Source of the DNA: Prochlorococcus sp. AG-402-K21
Lineage (GTDB): Bacteria; Cyanobacteriota; Cyanobacteriia; PCC-6307; Cyanobiaceae
DNA length: 64,000 nucleotides
Assembly (NCBI GenBank): GCA_003216775.1
Contig: QCII01000008.1
Coordinates: forward strand, 1-64,000
Reading direction: 5' to 3'
The notes beneath the pieces were generated by a model, which saw only the letters and a list, made by a program, of their open reading frames with translations, was not told where the DNA came from and made no database searches. Made by a program: the position numbers and the translations under genes. Shown here piece after piece: positions 26,498-36,758 of this stretch (position 1 is its first letter; each line of letters begins with the position of its first letter).

Positions 26498-27501
26498 AAG
26501 GAAGTTAATGTTTTTTCATAAGTTTCAAAATCTTTATTAAATGATACCCCAACCTCTTTAAGAAGTTTTCTGTCTGATTGAAAAGATGGATTTGAAGTTG
26601 TGAGTAACTCATCTCCGTAAAAAATTGAATTTGCACCACATTGAAAACATAAAATTTGAGCTTCTTTTGAGAGCTTTTCTCGCCCAGCACTTAATCTAAT
26701 TTTACTTTTAGGCATAATAATTCTGGCTGTAGCTATCATCCTTATCATCTCAATAGAATCAATTTCTTGATTCTCTTCTAAACCAGTACCTTCAATAGCT
26801 ACTAAGGAATTTATAGGAACACTTTCAGGGTGTGGAGTCATGTTTGAAAGCACTTCCAAAAGAGATGCTCTATCGTCATTAGTCTCACCCAAGCCTATTA
26901 TTCCTCCACAACAAACATTTATTCCTGCATTTCTCACTCTTTTGATAGTATCTAATCTGTCTTGATAAGTTCTAGTAGTAATAATATTTTTATAATGCTC
27001 AGGACTAGTATCAAGATTGTGGTTATACGCGGTCAATCCTGCGTCAGCCAGTCTAGAAGCTTGTTCTTCTGTAAGCATCCCAGCAGTAACGCATGCTTCC
27101 ATTCCTAAATCTCTTACACCGCTAACCATCTCTAACATTGCATTAAAAGATTTCCCATCTCTAATTTCTCGCCATGCCCAACCCATACAAAACCTATCTG
27201 CACCTTCATTTTTTGCTATTCGAGCTCTTGCTAAAACCTCTTCAACTTCAAATTGTGGGTGACTTTTGATTTCGCTAGTACTGTAGATTGATTGACTACA
27301 ATATGAACAATTTTCCTCACATCCACCAGTTTTTACGCTAAACAATGATGCTAATTGAACTTTATAGTTGTTGAATTTCCTGTGAACTATTTGAGATTGC
27401 CACATTAAATCAATCAGGGGCATATTAAGAATATTCAATATCTCCTTTTTCTCCCAATCGAACTTAATTTCGCCATATAACTGATTATTCAAATTAGTCA
27501 T
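26494..27501 (-). CDS. bioB: Biotin synthase BioB
   Basis: A 335-residue radical-SAM enzyme converting dethiobiotin to biotin. The cluster motif is [11 protein letters not shown]. Downstream are [39 protein letters not shown] and the [17 protein letters not shown] segment with the Arg and Cys positions used by the [2Fe-2S] cluster. I chose ATG at 27501 ([12 protein letters not shown]), six bases clear of uppS. An in-frame ATG at 27519 would overlap the uppS stop by 13 bases and is a possible coupled start. Motifs are intact. Confidence 0.95.
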   Translation of the reverse strand: MTNLNNQLYGEIKFDWEKKEILNILNMPLIDLMWQSQIVHRKFNNYKVQLASLFSVKTGGCEENCSYCSQSIYSTSEIKSHPQFEVEEVLARARIAKNEGADRFCMGWAWREIRDGKSFNAMLEMVSGVRDLGMEACVTAGMLTEEQASRLADAGLTAYNHNLDTSPEHYKNIITTRTYQDRLDTIKRVRNAGINVCCGGIIGLGETNDDRASLLEVLSNMTPHPESVPINSLVAIEGTGLEENQEIDSIEMIRMIATARIIMPKSKIRLSAGREKLSKEAQILCFQCGANSIFYGDELLTTSNPSFQSDRKLLKEVGVSFNKDFETYEKTLTSL

Positions 27502-27506
27502 TTTTG

Positions 27507-28310
27507 TTAGGGAGAACATTGAGAATCTCCAAAAGATTCATTTGGTAATGATTCTATACCGCCGAAACGTCTATTTCTTGATTGGTAATCAATTATTGCT
27601 TTAAGAAATTCGAACTCATTGAAGTCTGGCCAAAGCACGTCAGATATGTAAATTTCTGAATAAGCTAATTGCCATAAAAGAAAATTACTTATCCTTTTTT
27701 CTCCACTAGTTCTTATAAGTAATTCTGGATCCTTAGTTCCTTGAGTTAGTAGCTCAGAATTAAATAATTCTTCATTTACTTCGCTAGGTTTTATTTCCCC
27801 AGAAAAAGATTTTAATGCAAGCTGTTTTGCAACTTTTACTATCTCTTGTCTACCTCCGTAATTAACACAAACATTTAATAAAAAAGAATTGTTGTTTTTA
27901 GTTAGAGACTCTGAACTATAGATTGTTTTTTTTAAAGTCTCTGGGAAAGGAGTTAAATCTCCGATAAATTTTATTTTAATTGATTCTTGATGGATCTCTT
28001 CAATTTCATTTTTTAAAACTTCCTTAAAAAGATTGATAAGGAAATCAACTTCTTTAGTTGGTCTTGTCCAGTTTTCAGTTGAAAAGGCATAAACAGTGAG
28101 TACCTTGCAACCTAATTTTTTTGATGCTTTAAGAATTTCTTTTAGTACATTAACGCCTTTGTTATGGCCAAATGATCTAGGTAGCCCTTTTTTGGTAGCC
28201 CATCTCCCATTTCCGTCCATTATTATTGCTACATGTTCTGGTACTTTTTGCTTATCTATTCTCTCGGATAAGTCATTATTTTTCTTGTCAATTATTTTTC
28301 CTAAACTCAT
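27507..28310 (-). CDS. uppS: Undecaprenyl diphosphate synthase (cis-prenyltransferase)
   Basis: A 267-residue cis-prenyltransferase. The N-terminal signature is [20 protein letters not shown], with the catalytic Asp in [50 protein letters not shown] and [21 protein letters not shown] are all family blocks. It makes the C55 lipid carrier for peptidoglycan and other envelope polymers. It starts 3 bases after cdaA and runs into bioB, in one operon with lysA, which acts on meso-diaminopimelate, a peptidoglycan precursor. Confidence 0.96.
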   Translation of the reverse strand: MSLGKIIDKKNNDLSERIDKQKVPEHVAIIMDGNGRWATKKGLPRSFGHNKGVNVLKEILKASKKLGCKVLTVYAFSTENWTRPTKEVDFLINLFKEVLKNEIEEIHQESIKIKFIGDLTPFPETLKKTIYSSESLTKNNNSFLLNVCVNYGGRQEIVKVAKQLALKSFSGEIKPSEVNEELFNSELLTQGTKDPELLIRTSGEKRISNFLLWQLAYSEIYISDVLWPDFNEFEFLKAIIDYQSRNRRFGGIESLPNESFGDSQCSP

Positions 28311-28313
28311 TAG

Positions 28314-29222
28314 TCAATCATTTTTGTTAATAAAGATTTCTGATCTATTGGATTCTTTTTCGTTAATGTCACCGATAATATTATCACTTGTTTTTGTCTT
28401 TTGGGATAAAACATTTTTACTTAAAGATGCTTTACTTGTACCCATAGAATTTTGATTGCCAATCAAATTTATTAGAAGTTCTTGTAACCGGCTGCTGGTA
28501 ATTGGTCTTTCAAGTTTACCTTGGTTTGCTAATGATAAAGTTCCTGTCTCTTCAGAAACAACAATACAAATACATCTGTCAAATCTTTCTGTTATTCCTA
28601 ATGCAGCTAAATGTCTCGTACCGTATCTGCTGATTCCTTGTCTAGAAAGAGGAAGGATTACTCCTGCAGATATTATTTTGTTTCCTTTCACAAGAACAGC
28701 ACCATCATGTAAAGGGGTATCTGTTGCAAAAAGATTAATTAAAAGATCAGTCGACAATTGTGCCTCAATATTTGTACCTGAATATAAAAAATCTTCAGGC
28801 CTTAAATCACTACCCAAATCGACAACAATTAAAGCCCCCCTCCTGTTTTGGGAGAGTTTGCCTGCAGTATCAACTAACTGGGTAATGGTAGTTGATGATG
28901 CTCTAAATTCCTTTTGTGGATTACCTAGTAATACAGCTAGACGACCAGTGCCTAATAATTCCATTAATCTTCTGAGCTCTCCTTGCCAAAGGATTGCTAA
29001 TGAGAGGGAACATGCGAGAACAACAGCATCAATTAATTTTGATGTTAAAGGAAGGTATGCATATCTTTGTATGAACCATGCGGATGAAACTAAAAATAAA
29101 TATCCCCTAAGTAACCATAGTGTCCTCTGTTCTTTTACTCTGGAAAATAACAAAAGCCCAAAACCAACAGCAAATAAGACATCTAATAATAACTTTAAAT
29201 TTATAATCCCCCAAAAATTCAC
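28314..29222 (-). CDS. cdaA: Membrane diadenylate cyclase CdaA (c-di-AMP synthase)
   Basis: A 302-residue protein. Three N-terminal membrane helices lie at about residues 9-26, 33-50 and 60-80. The DAC domain follows (about 95-255), with GALIVVDLG, STDLLINLFATDTPLHDGAVLV (parts) holding the DGA motif, and SRYGTRHLAALGITE. The usual RHR motif reads RHL here, so the second Arg is replaced by Leu. A polar tail after residue 260 is low complexity. CdaA makes cyclic di-AMP, which controls osmolyte and potassium balance. The start is GTG; no in-frame ATG is near. uppS follows 3 bases later. Confidence 0.92.
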   Translation of the reverse strand: MNFWGIINLKLLLDVLFAVGFGLLLFSRVKEQRTLWLLRGYLFLVSSAWFIQRYAYLPLTSKLIDAVVLACSLSLAILWQGELRRLMELLGTGRLAVLLGNPQKEFRASSTTITQLVDTAGKLSQNRRGALIVVDLGSDLRPEDFLYSGTNIEAQLSTDLLINLFATDTPLHDGAVLVKGNKIISAGVILPLSRQGISRYGTRHLAALGITERFDRCICIVVSEETGTLSLANQGKLERPITSSRLQELLINLIGNQNSMGTSKASLSKNVLSQKTKTSDNIIGDINEKESNRSEIFINKND

Positions 29223-29250
29223 ATTAAAAACAAAATTAATCTAAATGTAC

Positions 29251-30624
29251 CTAATTTTGTTTAATAAAGCGATTAGGCAATACATCATATTTTAGAAGAT
29301 CAAGTGGACTCTCTCTCATTTGAATTACCTCTGATTCACCATCACTCACTAAGACAGTAGCAGGTCTTGGGATTCTGTTGTAATTAGAACTCATTGAATT
29401 ATTATACGCCCCAGTACCAAAAACACATATTAGATCTCCCGTTTTGCAATCTGCTAGTTCTATTTCCTTAAACAATACATCTCCTGATTCGCAGTGCTTG
29501 CCAGCAATAGTATATTTATTCTTAGAATTAATATTTAAGGGATTACTTACCAAACAAGCAGAATAATTTGATTGATATGTTATGGGTCTTGGATTATCAC
29601 TCATCCCACCATCCACAGATAAATAAGTTCTTATGCCAGGAATCTTTTTAAAAGCGCCAATTTTGTAAACTGTTATTCCTGCTGTTGATACAATGGATCT
29701 TCCTGGCTCACACATTAGTGTAGGTAAATCTAGGTTGTGTTTCTTACAAGCCTTAACAACCGAGGCGGAAATTGTTTTTACCCATTCCTCAATTGAAGGA
29801 GGATCGTCATTTTCTGTGTATTTAATTCCTAAACCTCCACCTACATTTAGTTTTTTGATATCATGGCCAAATTTCTTGGCATCTAAAATGACATTCACCA
29901 TTATTTCGCCCAGATCCTTATGAGGTTCTAATTCAAAAATTTGGGAACCAATATGAGCATGTAATCCTTTTAATTTCAAATATTTAAAATTGCTAATTTT
30001 ATCAAATAAAGTATTTAAATATTCAATACCGAAACCAAATTTACTGTCAAATGATCCTGTTCTTATATATTCATGTGTATGGCATTCTATCCCAGGTGTA
30101 AAGCGAATCATTATTTCTAAGTCACGGTTAAGTGAATTTGAGAGTACCTCTAATCTTTCTAGATCATAATCATTATCTACAATTACTTTAATATTATTTC
30201 TAACTGCGAATTCTATTTCTTTAGTTGATTTATTATTTCCATGAAAAACAATCTTCTCGTTTGGGACACCACCTTTAAGCGCCGTTAATAGTTCTCCTTC
30301 TGAAACCGCATCTAGTCCGAAGCCTTCTGAGGAAACGAGGTTACTCATTAATACTGAACTATTTGCTTTGGAGGCGTATATGGGAAGTGATTCTCCTGGG
30401 TAATATTCCTTTAATGCTTTTTTATAAGCTTTACAAGAGTTTCTTAAAGTGATTTCATCTAGAATATAAAGTGGAGAATCATATTTTTTAACTAATTCCT
30501 CGATAGAACATCCTCCAATTGATAATTTCCCATCACTCCCAATAGATGTAGTAATTGGTACGATATTTTTATTTGGACTTTTGTGATCAATCTTTTCTTT
30601 TAAAAAGGATTTTTTTTCTTCCAT
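29251..30624 (-). CDS. lysA: Diaminopimelate decarboxylase LysA
   Basis: A 457-residue PLP enzyme catalysing the last step of lysine synthesis. The PLP lysine is in LPIYASKANSS. Other family blocks are GFGLDAVSEGEL, GLHAHIGSQIFE, NVGGGLGIKY, CEPGRSIV, the SVDGGMSDNPRP loop, CESGDVLF with the active-site Cys, and GTGAYNNSMSSNYN. The N-terminal 30 residues are extra and polar (KKSFLKEKIDHK). The gene is first in the minus-strand operon leading into cdaA (28-base gap) and is divergent from rimI. Family length is usually about 420, so the extension may be unprocessed disordered sequence. Confidence 0.96.
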   Translation of the reverse strand: MEEKKSFLKEKIDHKSPNKNIVPITTSIGSDGKLSIGGCSIEELVKKYDSPLYILDEITLRNSCKAYKKALKEYYPGESLPIYASKANSSVLMSNLVSSEGFGLDAVSEGELLTALKGGVPNEKIVFHGNNKSTKEIEFAVRNNIKVIVDNDYDLERLEVLSNSLNRDLEIMIRFTPGIECHTHEYIRTGSFDSKFGFGIEYLNTLFDKISNFKYLKLKGLHAHIGSQIFELEPHKDLGEIMVNVILDAKKFGHDIKKLNVGGGLGIKYTENDDPPSIEEWVKTISASVVKACKKHNLDLPTLMCEPGRSIVSTAGITVYKIGAFKKIPGIRTYLSVDGGMSDNPRPITYQSNYSACLVSNPLNINSKNKYTIAGKHCESGDVLFKEIELADCKTGDLICVFGTGAYNNSMSSNYNRIPRPATVLVSDGESEVIQMRESPLDLLKYDVLPNRFIKQN

Positions 30625-30711
30625 GGGAAATTTAAATAAGGCTATGCTAAAAATGTCATAATTTATAATGACCCTTAATTATAACTTTAAGAATATTATA
30701 TATTTTATAAA

Positions 30712-31152
30712 ATGATATCTGTAAGGCAAATAAATAATAAAGATATAGATTTATGTTATGAATTAGATTTAAACACAATTTCACTTTGGAGTAAAAAGCA
30801 ATGGGCAAGCGAATTTAAAAAAGAAGGTATAAAAGTCTTTGGTTTATTGATTGAAAATTTGTTAGTAGGAATATGTGTTTTTCACGTAGTTCTTGATGAA
30901 GCCCAAATAAATTATTTTGTGGTTAAAAAGAAATTTAGAAAAAGAGGTTTTGGATCGTACCTTATGAAATATTTAATAACTAGTTGTGAAAAACTAAATG
31001 TAAATAGATTATTTTTGGAAGTCTCCAACAGTAATAAAACCGCTGAAAATTTTTACAATCGCTTTGATTTTTTTACTGTGGGAATAAGAAGAAATTATTA
31101 TACAGATGGTTCAGATGCTCTTTTAAAAGAAAAAAAATTAGTAGCAAAATAA
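30712..31152 (+). CDS. rimI: RimI-like N-acetyltransferase (GNAT)
   Basis: A 146-residue GNAT protein. Beta-strand AQINYFVVKKKFRKRGFGSYL contains the acetyl-CoA motif RKRGFGSYL (R/Q-x-x-G-x-G/A), and LFLEVSNSNKTAENFYNRFDF and GIRRNYYTDG-SDAL match the RimI pattern (EVSNSNxxAxxFY, RRNYY). RimI-type enzymes acetylate N-termini, classically of ribosomal protein S18. The signature NYYTDGSDALL fits better than a generic GNAT. It is divergent from lysA across about 87 bases, with clpC downstream after 180 bases. Confidence 0.85.
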   Translation: MISVRQINNKDIDLCYELDLNTISLWSKKQWASEFKKEGIKVFGLLIENLLVGICVFHVVLDEAQINYFVVKKKFRKRGFGSYLMKYLITSCEKLNVNRLFLEVSNSNKTAENFYNRFDFFTVGIRRNYYTDGSDALLKEKKLVAK

Positions 31153-31332
31153 TTTAAAATTTTGATTGTTCGGATTACCAGAATGCCTGAAATCAGAATA
31201 ATTTGCTGCTATATCACAAAAAAAAGTTATTTTTAATTGGTAAAAATATAATTTTGGGTATTCACAAAAGCTCATTCTGAACACAAAAATTACATATTAC
31301 TGGTAGGTTATTAGTATTAATATAATCTTCTG

Positions 31333-33855
31333 ATGTTTGAAAGATTTACTGAAAAGGCTATAAAAGTCATTATGCTTGCACAAGAGGAAGCTAGAAGACT
31401 TGGCCATAATTTCGTTGGAACTGAACAAATTTTATTGGGTTTAATTGGGGAAGGAACAGGTGTTGCAGCAAAAGTCCTTAAATCACTTGGTGTTAATTTA
31501 AAGGATTCAAGAATTGAAGTAGAAAAGATAATAGGTAGAGGTTCAGGGTTTGTAGCCGTAGAAATACCCTTTACTCCAAGAGCGAAAAGAGTTTTAGAGT
31601 TATCCCTTGAAGAGGCTCGACAATTAGGACATAACTATATAGGAACTGAACATTTACTACTAGGTTTAATTAGAGAAGGTGAAGGGGTAGCTGCAAGAGT
31701 CCTTGAAAATCTAAGTATTGACCTCACTAAAGTGAGAACTCAAGTTATAAGGATGTTAGGCGAAACAGCTGAAGTTGGATCTGGAGCTAATACAACTAAA
31801 GGAAATTTAAAAACAGCTACTCTCGATGAGTTTGGGACAAATTTAACAAAACTAGCGAGTGAATCAAAACTCGACCCTGTGGTTGGTCGCTATGATGAAA
31901 TTGATCGTGTTGTTCAAATACTGGGTAGAAGAACTAAAAATAATCCTGTTCTTATTGGCGAACCCGGCGTAGGTAAGACAGCTATCGCAGAAGGTCTTGC
32001 TCAAAGAATACAGTTGGGAGATATTCCCGACATACTTGAGGATAAAAGGGTACTAACTCTTGATATAGGACTTTTAGTAGCTGGTACTAAATATAGAGGT
32101 GAATTCGAAGAAAGATTAAAAAAGATAATGGAAGAAATTAAATCTGCAGGTAATGTAATTCTTGTTATTGATGAAGTTCACACCTTGATTGGCGCTGGAG
32201 CTGCTGAAGGAGCTATAGATGCTGCAAATATTTTGAAGCCAGCATTAGCTCGAGGAGAACTTCAATGTATTGGCGCAACAACACTCGATGAATATAGAAA
32301 ACATATTGAAAGAGATGCTGCTCTAGAAAGAAGATTCCAACCAGTTATGGTTGGAGAACCATCTATTGAAGATACAATTGAAATTCTTAAAGGTCTTAGG
32401 GAACGTTATGAACAACATCATCGTTTAAAAATTACCGATGATGCATTAGAAGCAGCTGCACATCTTGGCGACCGTTATATATCTGACAGATTTTTACCAG
32501 ATAAGGCTATTGATCTTATAGATGAGGCAGGAAGTAGAGTCCGTCTCATGAACTCTAAACTTCCACCTGAAGCAAAGCAAATTGATAAGGAATTAAGACA
32601 AGTACAAAAAGAAAAGGAGGAATCTGTAAGAGAACAAAATTTTGATCAAGCGGGCCAATTAAGAGAAAAAGAGATGGAATTGTCTGCAAAAATAAAAGAG
32701 GTACTTGATAATAAAAAAGAATCTACAGTTGATGATGAATCTGATACAGACTCAGTAAAAAACAATTCCAATCTTCTGCAAAATCCTCTGGTTAGTGAAG
32801 AGGATGTTGCTCATATAGTTGCATCATGGACCGGTGTACCAGTCCAAAAATTAACAGAAACTGAATCAGTCAAGCTTCTCAATATGGAAGAAACTCTTCA
32901 TAAAAGGTTGATAGGACAAGATGAAGCTGTTAAGGCTGTTTCTAGAGCCATTAGAAGAGCAAGAGTTGGATTGAAAAATCCTAATAGACCGATAGCCAGT
33001 TTTATTTTTTCAGGTCCTACTGGTGTAGGTAAAACTGAATTGACTAAATCCTTGGCGTCATATTTCTTCGGTAGTGAAGAAGCAATGATTAGATTAGATA
33101 TGTCAGAATTTATGGAAAGACATACAGTCAGTAAGCTTATAGGTTCACCTCCTGGATATGTTGGTTTTAATGAGGGTGGCCAGCTTACCGAGGCGGTCAG
33201 AAGAAGACCATATACAGTTGTTTTATTTGATGAAGTAGAGAAGGCTCATCCAGACGTATTTAATTTATTGTTGCAATTGCTTGAGGACGGCAGATTAACT
33301 GATTCAAAGGGTAGAACTGTAGATTTTAAAAATACTTTGCTCATAATGACTTCTAACATAGGATCTAAAGTGATTGAGAAAGGTGGAGGCGGTTTAGGGT
33401 TTGAGTTTTCTGGTGATTCAATTGAAGATAGCCAATACAATAGAATCAAATCTTTAGTTAATGAAGAACTTAAACAATACTTTAGACCTGAATTTTTAAA
33501 TAGACTCGATGAAATAATAGTATTTAGGCAATTAACTAAAAATGAGGTAAAGGAAATTGCTGAAATAATGTTGAAAGAAGTTTTTGCTCGTTTACAAGAT
33601 AAAGGGATTAAATTAAATGTCACTGATGCATTTAAAGAGAGACTGGTCGAAGAAGGATATAATCCTTCTTACGGTGCAAGACCTTTAAGAAGGGCTGTAA
33701 TGCGCTTATTAGAAGATAGTTTAGCTGAAGAAGTCCTTTCAGGAAGAATAAAGAATGGAGATAAAGCCCTTGTTGATATAGATGATAATAAGAAAGTTAC
33801 AATTAATATTTCTTCTGAAGAATCCCCTCAAGAGTTGGCAAGTGCTAACTTCTAG
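31333..33855 (+). CDS. clpC: ClpC, AAA+ chaperone of the Clp protease
   Basis: An 840-residue Hsp100 protein. The N-terminal double Clp-N repeat starts [21 protein letters not shown]1 has Walker [12 protein letters not shown] (about residue 210) and Walker [25 protein letters not shown]/coiled-coil middle region is at about 415-475. D2 has Walker [16 protein letters not shown] (about 561), Walker [16 protein letters not shown] and the sensor [15 protein letters not shown]. ClpC unfolds proteins for ClpP in cyanobacteria and plastids. The expected length and domains are complete. It precedes the GldA-like gene by 20 bases. Confidence 0.97.
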   Translation: MFERFTEKAIKVIMLAQEEARRLGHNFVGTEQILLGLIGEGTGVAAKVLKSLGVNLKDSRIEVEKIIGRGSGFVAVEIPFTPRAKRVLELSLEEARQLGHNYIGTEHLLLGLIREGEGVAARVLENLSIDLTKVRTQVIRMLGETAEVGSGANTTKGNLKTATLDEFGTNLTKLASESKLDPVVGRYDEIDRVVQILGRRTKNNPVLIGEPGVGKTAIAEGLAQRIQLGDIPDILEDKRVLTLDIGLLVAGTKYRGEFEERLKKIMEEIKSAGNVILVIDEVHTLIGAGAAEGAIDAANILKPALARGELQCIGATTLDEYRKHIERDAALERRFQPVMVGEPSIEDTIEILKGLRERYEQHHRLKITDDALEAAAHLGDRYISDRFLPDKAIDLIDEAGSRVRLMNSKLPPEAKQIDKELRQVQKEKEESVREQNFDQAGQLREKEMELSAKIKEVLDNKKESTVDDESDTDSVKNNSNLLQNPLVSEEDVAHIVASWTGVPVQKLTETESVKLLNMEETLHKRLIGQDEAVKAVSRAIRRARVGLKNPNRPIASFIFSGPTGVGKTELTKSLASYFFGSEEAMIRLDMSEFMERHTVSKLIGSPPGYVGFNEGGQLTEAVRRRPYTVVLFDEVEKAHPDVFNLLLQLLEDGRLTDSKGRTVDFKNTLLIMTSNIGSKVIEKGGGGLGFEFSGDSIEDSQYNRIKSLVNEELKQYFRPEFLNRLDEIIVFRQLTKNEVKEIAEIMLKEVFARLQDKGIKLNVTDAFKERLVEEGYNPSYGARPLRRAVMRLLEDSLAEEVLSGRIKNGDKALVDIDDNKKVTINISSEESPQELASANF

Positions 33856-33875
33856 TTAAAAAGTAAAAGAGTTAC

Positions 33876-34970
33876 ATGCAAGCAATCTCTCCAGAAATCA
33901 TATACAGAGGGAATAATGCTTGGGGAAAATCTTTACCTCAAATTGCAAAATTAACAAAAAGCCCCTTAATTTTAGGTAGAAGCGTTAATACGGATAATCT
34001 GAGAAATAAAATTTTCATTGATTTAAAAAATCAAAACCTCAATGTTTATTCTGCCAATTTAAAATTTGATTGTTGTTTTGAAGACATTTCAAGAGTAAAG
34101 CAGATCATCTCAAACAATAATAATGATTCTGTTATCGCAGCTGGAGGGGGTAAAGTTTTAGATGCCGGTAAATATATAGCAGATTGTCTTGATATCCCCT
34201 GTATAACTGTTCCTCTTAGCGCCTCTACATGTGCAGGATGGACGGCTTTATCGAATATTTATACAAAAAATGGCCAATTCATAAAGGATGTTGTATTGGG
34301 ATCTTGTCCAAAAATCCTAGTATATGATCATAAATTTATTCAAAAAGCTCCGTCGAGAACATTAGCGAGTGGTATTGCTGATGCTTTGGCAAAATGGTAT
34401 GAATCCTCAGTAACAAGTTCAACCATTAATGATGGTCTAGTTCAACAAGCTATTCAGATATCAAGAGTTTTAAGAGATCAACTACTTTTAGATGGTGAAA
34501 AGGCATTTAAGGGTGAATATGAGAATAATAATCCTGCTTGGAAAAATACTATAGAAGCGTGTGGACTTACTGCAGGATTGGTAGGTGGTATTGGGGGAGA
34601 AAAGTGCAGGACTGCTGCAGCACATGCTATTCATAATGCAATTACTCAGATAATTGCTCCAAATAAATTCTTACATGGTGAGATTGTTGGAGTTGGATTA
34701 TTATTGCAATTGAGATTAGAAAAAATGAAAAATAATAATAAATTAGCTGATCAATCAATTAAACAAATGTTGGTACTTATGAAAGCATTAAATTTGCCAA
34801 CTACCATTGCACAACTTGGAATAAATGTTTTTGAAAATAATAATTTAGAGAAAATTGCTGATTTTACTTGCCGAGATAAATCTGAAATTCACTTCTTGCC
34901 TTTTGAAATTGATAAACAGGATATAGTTGAGGTTATTGAAAATTTTGAACAACAAATAATAAAAATATAA
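33876..34970 (+). CDS. Iron/zinc-containing glycerol dehydrogenase-like oxidoreductase
   Basis: A 364-residue member of the group III/GldA-type polyol dehydrogenase family. It has the dinucleotide-binding AAGGGKVLDAGKYIADCLD (about 88-106), VPLSASTCAGWTALS, and metal-site residues in SGIADALAKWYES, AAAHAIHNAI and FLHGEIVGVGLLL, the latter with the two family His. NAD-dependent oxidation of glycerol or a related triol is the family role; dehydroquinate-like activity is also possible. It lies between clpC (20 bases) and the alpha/beta hydrolase (8 bases). The exact substrate is unknown. Confidence 0.85.
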   Translation: MQAISPEIIYRGNNAWGKSLPQIAKLTKSPLILGRSVNTDNLRNKIFIDLKNQNLNVYSANLKFDCCFEDISRVKQIISNNNNDSVIAAGGGKVLDAGKYIADCLDIPCITVPLSASTCAGWTALSNIYTKNGQFIKDVVLGSCPKILVYDHKFIQKAPSRTLASGIADALAKWYESSVTSSTINDGLVQQAIQISRVLRDQLLLDGEKAFKGEYENNNPAWKNTIEACGLTAGLVGGIGGEKCRTAAAHAIHNAITQIIAPNKFLHGEIVGVGLLLQLRLEKMKNNNKLADQSIKQMLVLMKALNLPTTIAQLGINVFENNNLEKIADFTCRDKSEIHFLPFEIDKQDIVEVIENFEQQIIKI

Positions 34971-34978
34971 TTATCTTT

Positions 34979-35878
34979 TTGACTAAAACTCATTTCGAAA
35001 AACTTAGTGATTTGAATGTTGATTTTTTTGAGAGTACCAAGAATTCACTATTAGACCCTTTAGGTCTTCAGATGGCAAACGATGTAAAGTGGATCAAACT
35101 CAATGAGAAATGGAACTCTTTGAAATTCCCTGTGGTTATGGAAGGAAAAGGTCAACCTATACTCCTACTACATGGCTTTGATAGCAGTTTTTTAGAGTTT
35201 AGGAGAATATATCAATTATTAAAAAGAAATTTCCAAGTTATAGTTCCTGATCTATTGGGGTTTGGTTTTAGTCCTAGGTGCGCAACAAATGATTACAATC
35301 CTTCTAAAATAATTTCATATTTAATTGATCTCCTTAAGACCTTACAAATAACAAAGAATCTACAAATTATTGGTGCCTCTATGGGAGGCTCAACAGCTTT
35401 AAAACTTGCTTTTGAAATGCCTGAGTCTATTAATAAAATTATCCTTTTATCTCCCGCTGGACTGTTTGGAGAACCTAAGAGGATACCTTTCCCTCTTAAC
35501 CAGATTGGGGCTTCATTTCTTGGATTGCCGCAGGTCAGAAAAAGTCTTTGTAGACAAGCATTTGCGTTTCCAGATGACTGTGTTGGTGAAATGGAAGAGC
35601 AAATTGCTTCAATTCATTTAGGTTGTAAAGGATGGAGGAATTCACTTTCATCATTTGCAAAAAGTGGAGGGTTTGCTGGAACACAAAAATATATCCAAAA
35701 TATCCCAATCAAATCAGTATGTGGAGAAAATGATCGTATTCTTGGAAAAAAAGAGATTAAAAATATAAGAAAAATTGATAAATTAAATTTTATAGGGTTG
35801 CAAAATTGTGGTCATCTTCCTCATGTAGATTTACCATCACTAACTAGTAAAATCATTTTAGATTATTTTTTGGAATAA
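34979..35878 (+). CDS. Alpha/beta hydrolase fold protein
   Basis: A 299-residue hydrolase with TTG start, 8 bases after the dehydrogenase-like gene. The fold motifs are ILLLHGFDSSFLEFR (oxyanion region HGFDSS), FQVIVPDLLGFGFS, and nucleophile elbow QIIGASMGGSTALKLA. The acid is probably Asp in CGENDRIL and the base His in NCGHLPHVD. The cap region (about 160-220) carries three Cys. The class resembles chlorophyll or lipid-ester hydrolases of cyanobacteria, but no specific substrate is evident. All three catalytic residues are present, so activity is expected. Confidence 0.88.
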   Translation: MTKTHFEKLSDLNVDFFESTKNSLLDPLGLQMANDVKWIKLNEKWNSLKFPVVMEGKGQPILLLHGFDSSFLEFRRIYQLLKRNFQVIVPDLLGFGFSPRCATNDYNPSKIISYLIDLLKTLQITKNLQIIGASMGGSTALKLAFEMPESINKIILLSPAGLFGEPKRIPFPLNQIGASFLGLPQVRKSLCRQAFAFPDDCVGEMEEQIASIHLGCKGWRNSLSSFAKSGGFAGTQKYIQNIPIKSVCGENDRILGKKEIKNIRKIDKLNFIGLQNCGHLPHVDLPSLTSKIILDYFLE

Positions 35879-35891
35879 AGAATTTCATAAA

Positions 35892-36749
35892 TTAATTTAG
35901 ATACTTAAGAATTATAAAAATGTAATACAAAACAGATGGAGTGAAAATGTAGCTATCAATTCTGTCAAGAATCCCTCCATGTCCTGGTAAAAAAGTTCCC
36001 GAATCTTTTATTTTTGCATCTCTCTTCATCATTGATTCAATTAAATCTCCAACTAATGCCATGAGAGAAATTAAAATTCCATATAAAATTCCGACTAATA
36101 ATGGATTTTCCCAACTAAGTAAAAATGCGAAAAATATTGCTAAAAAAATTGAACAGGATATTCCTCCAATTAATCCTTCTATTGTTTTGCTCGGAGATAT
36201 TAGAGAAAGAGATTTTTTACCAAATGACTTACCAATGAAATAAGAACCAATATCGCTAGCTACAATTAAAAAACAGGAGGTTAAAGTTAAATGAAGACCT
36301 GTAGTATTTGATAGGTTTTCAAACGAAATAAAACCTTGATTTGAACTTATTATCACTGACTCTAAACCTCTTAACTTAATCCAGTAACTAGGTAAAAAAC
36401 CTAAATAGAATAAACCAAAAATAGAGGCGGCGATATCAGAAATTGTTCCAGGTTTTGGTTGCAAAAGTAACCAAGTGCATATTCCAACTGAACAAATAGG
36501 CAAAATTGAATTTGATATTTCTCCTTCAAGCAAACCTATGGTCTCAAGATAAGTAGAAATTATAATAACGAAAGATGAAAATAATGTGGTTTTTGTAGCT
36601 GGTTTTATGCCTTTAAATTCTGCCATCCTAAAAAATTCTAATAAAGCTAAATAAGTAAGCAAAGCTGTTGCAAATGTAAAAAACCATCCCCCTAACAAAA
36701 CAACAATTAAACCAAATATTCCTATAAGTAATCCGCTTCTAAATCTCAT
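35892..36749 (-). CDS. cdsA: Phosphatidate cytidylyltransferase CdsA
   Basis: A 285-residue protein with about eight membrane helices. The CDP-alcohol signature lies at the C-terminal half: SPSKTIEGLIGGISCSI, then SLMALVGDLIESMMKRDAKIKDSG and FLPGHGGILDRIDSYIF. It makes CDP-diacylglycerol from phosphatidic acid and CTP, the precursor of phosphatidylglycerol, which cyanobacterial thylakoids need. PlsC at 8041 supplies its substrate. Coded on the minus strand just downstream of the decarboxylase gene (9-base gap), so the two may be co-transcribed. Confidence 0.95.
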   Translation of the reverse strand: MRFRSGLLIGIFGLIVVLLGGWFFTFATALLTYLALLEFFRMAEFKGIKPATKTTLFSSFVIIISTYLETIGLLEGEISNSILPICSVGICTWLLLQPKPGTISDIAASIFGLFYLGFLPSYWIKLRGLESVIISSNQGFISFENLSNTTGLHLTLTSCFLIVASDIGSYFIGKSFGKKSLSLISPSKTIEGLIGGISCSIFLAIFFAFLLSWENPLLVGILYGILISLMALVGDLIESMMKRDAKIKDSGTFLPGHGGILDRIDSYIFTPSVLYYIFIILKYLN

Positions 36750-36758
36750 ATCAAATTT

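Noticed and set aside
28456-29244. 262-codon plus-strand frame
   Set aside because: Entirely antisense to cdaA, which has clear DAC-domain motifs; shadow of codon bias.
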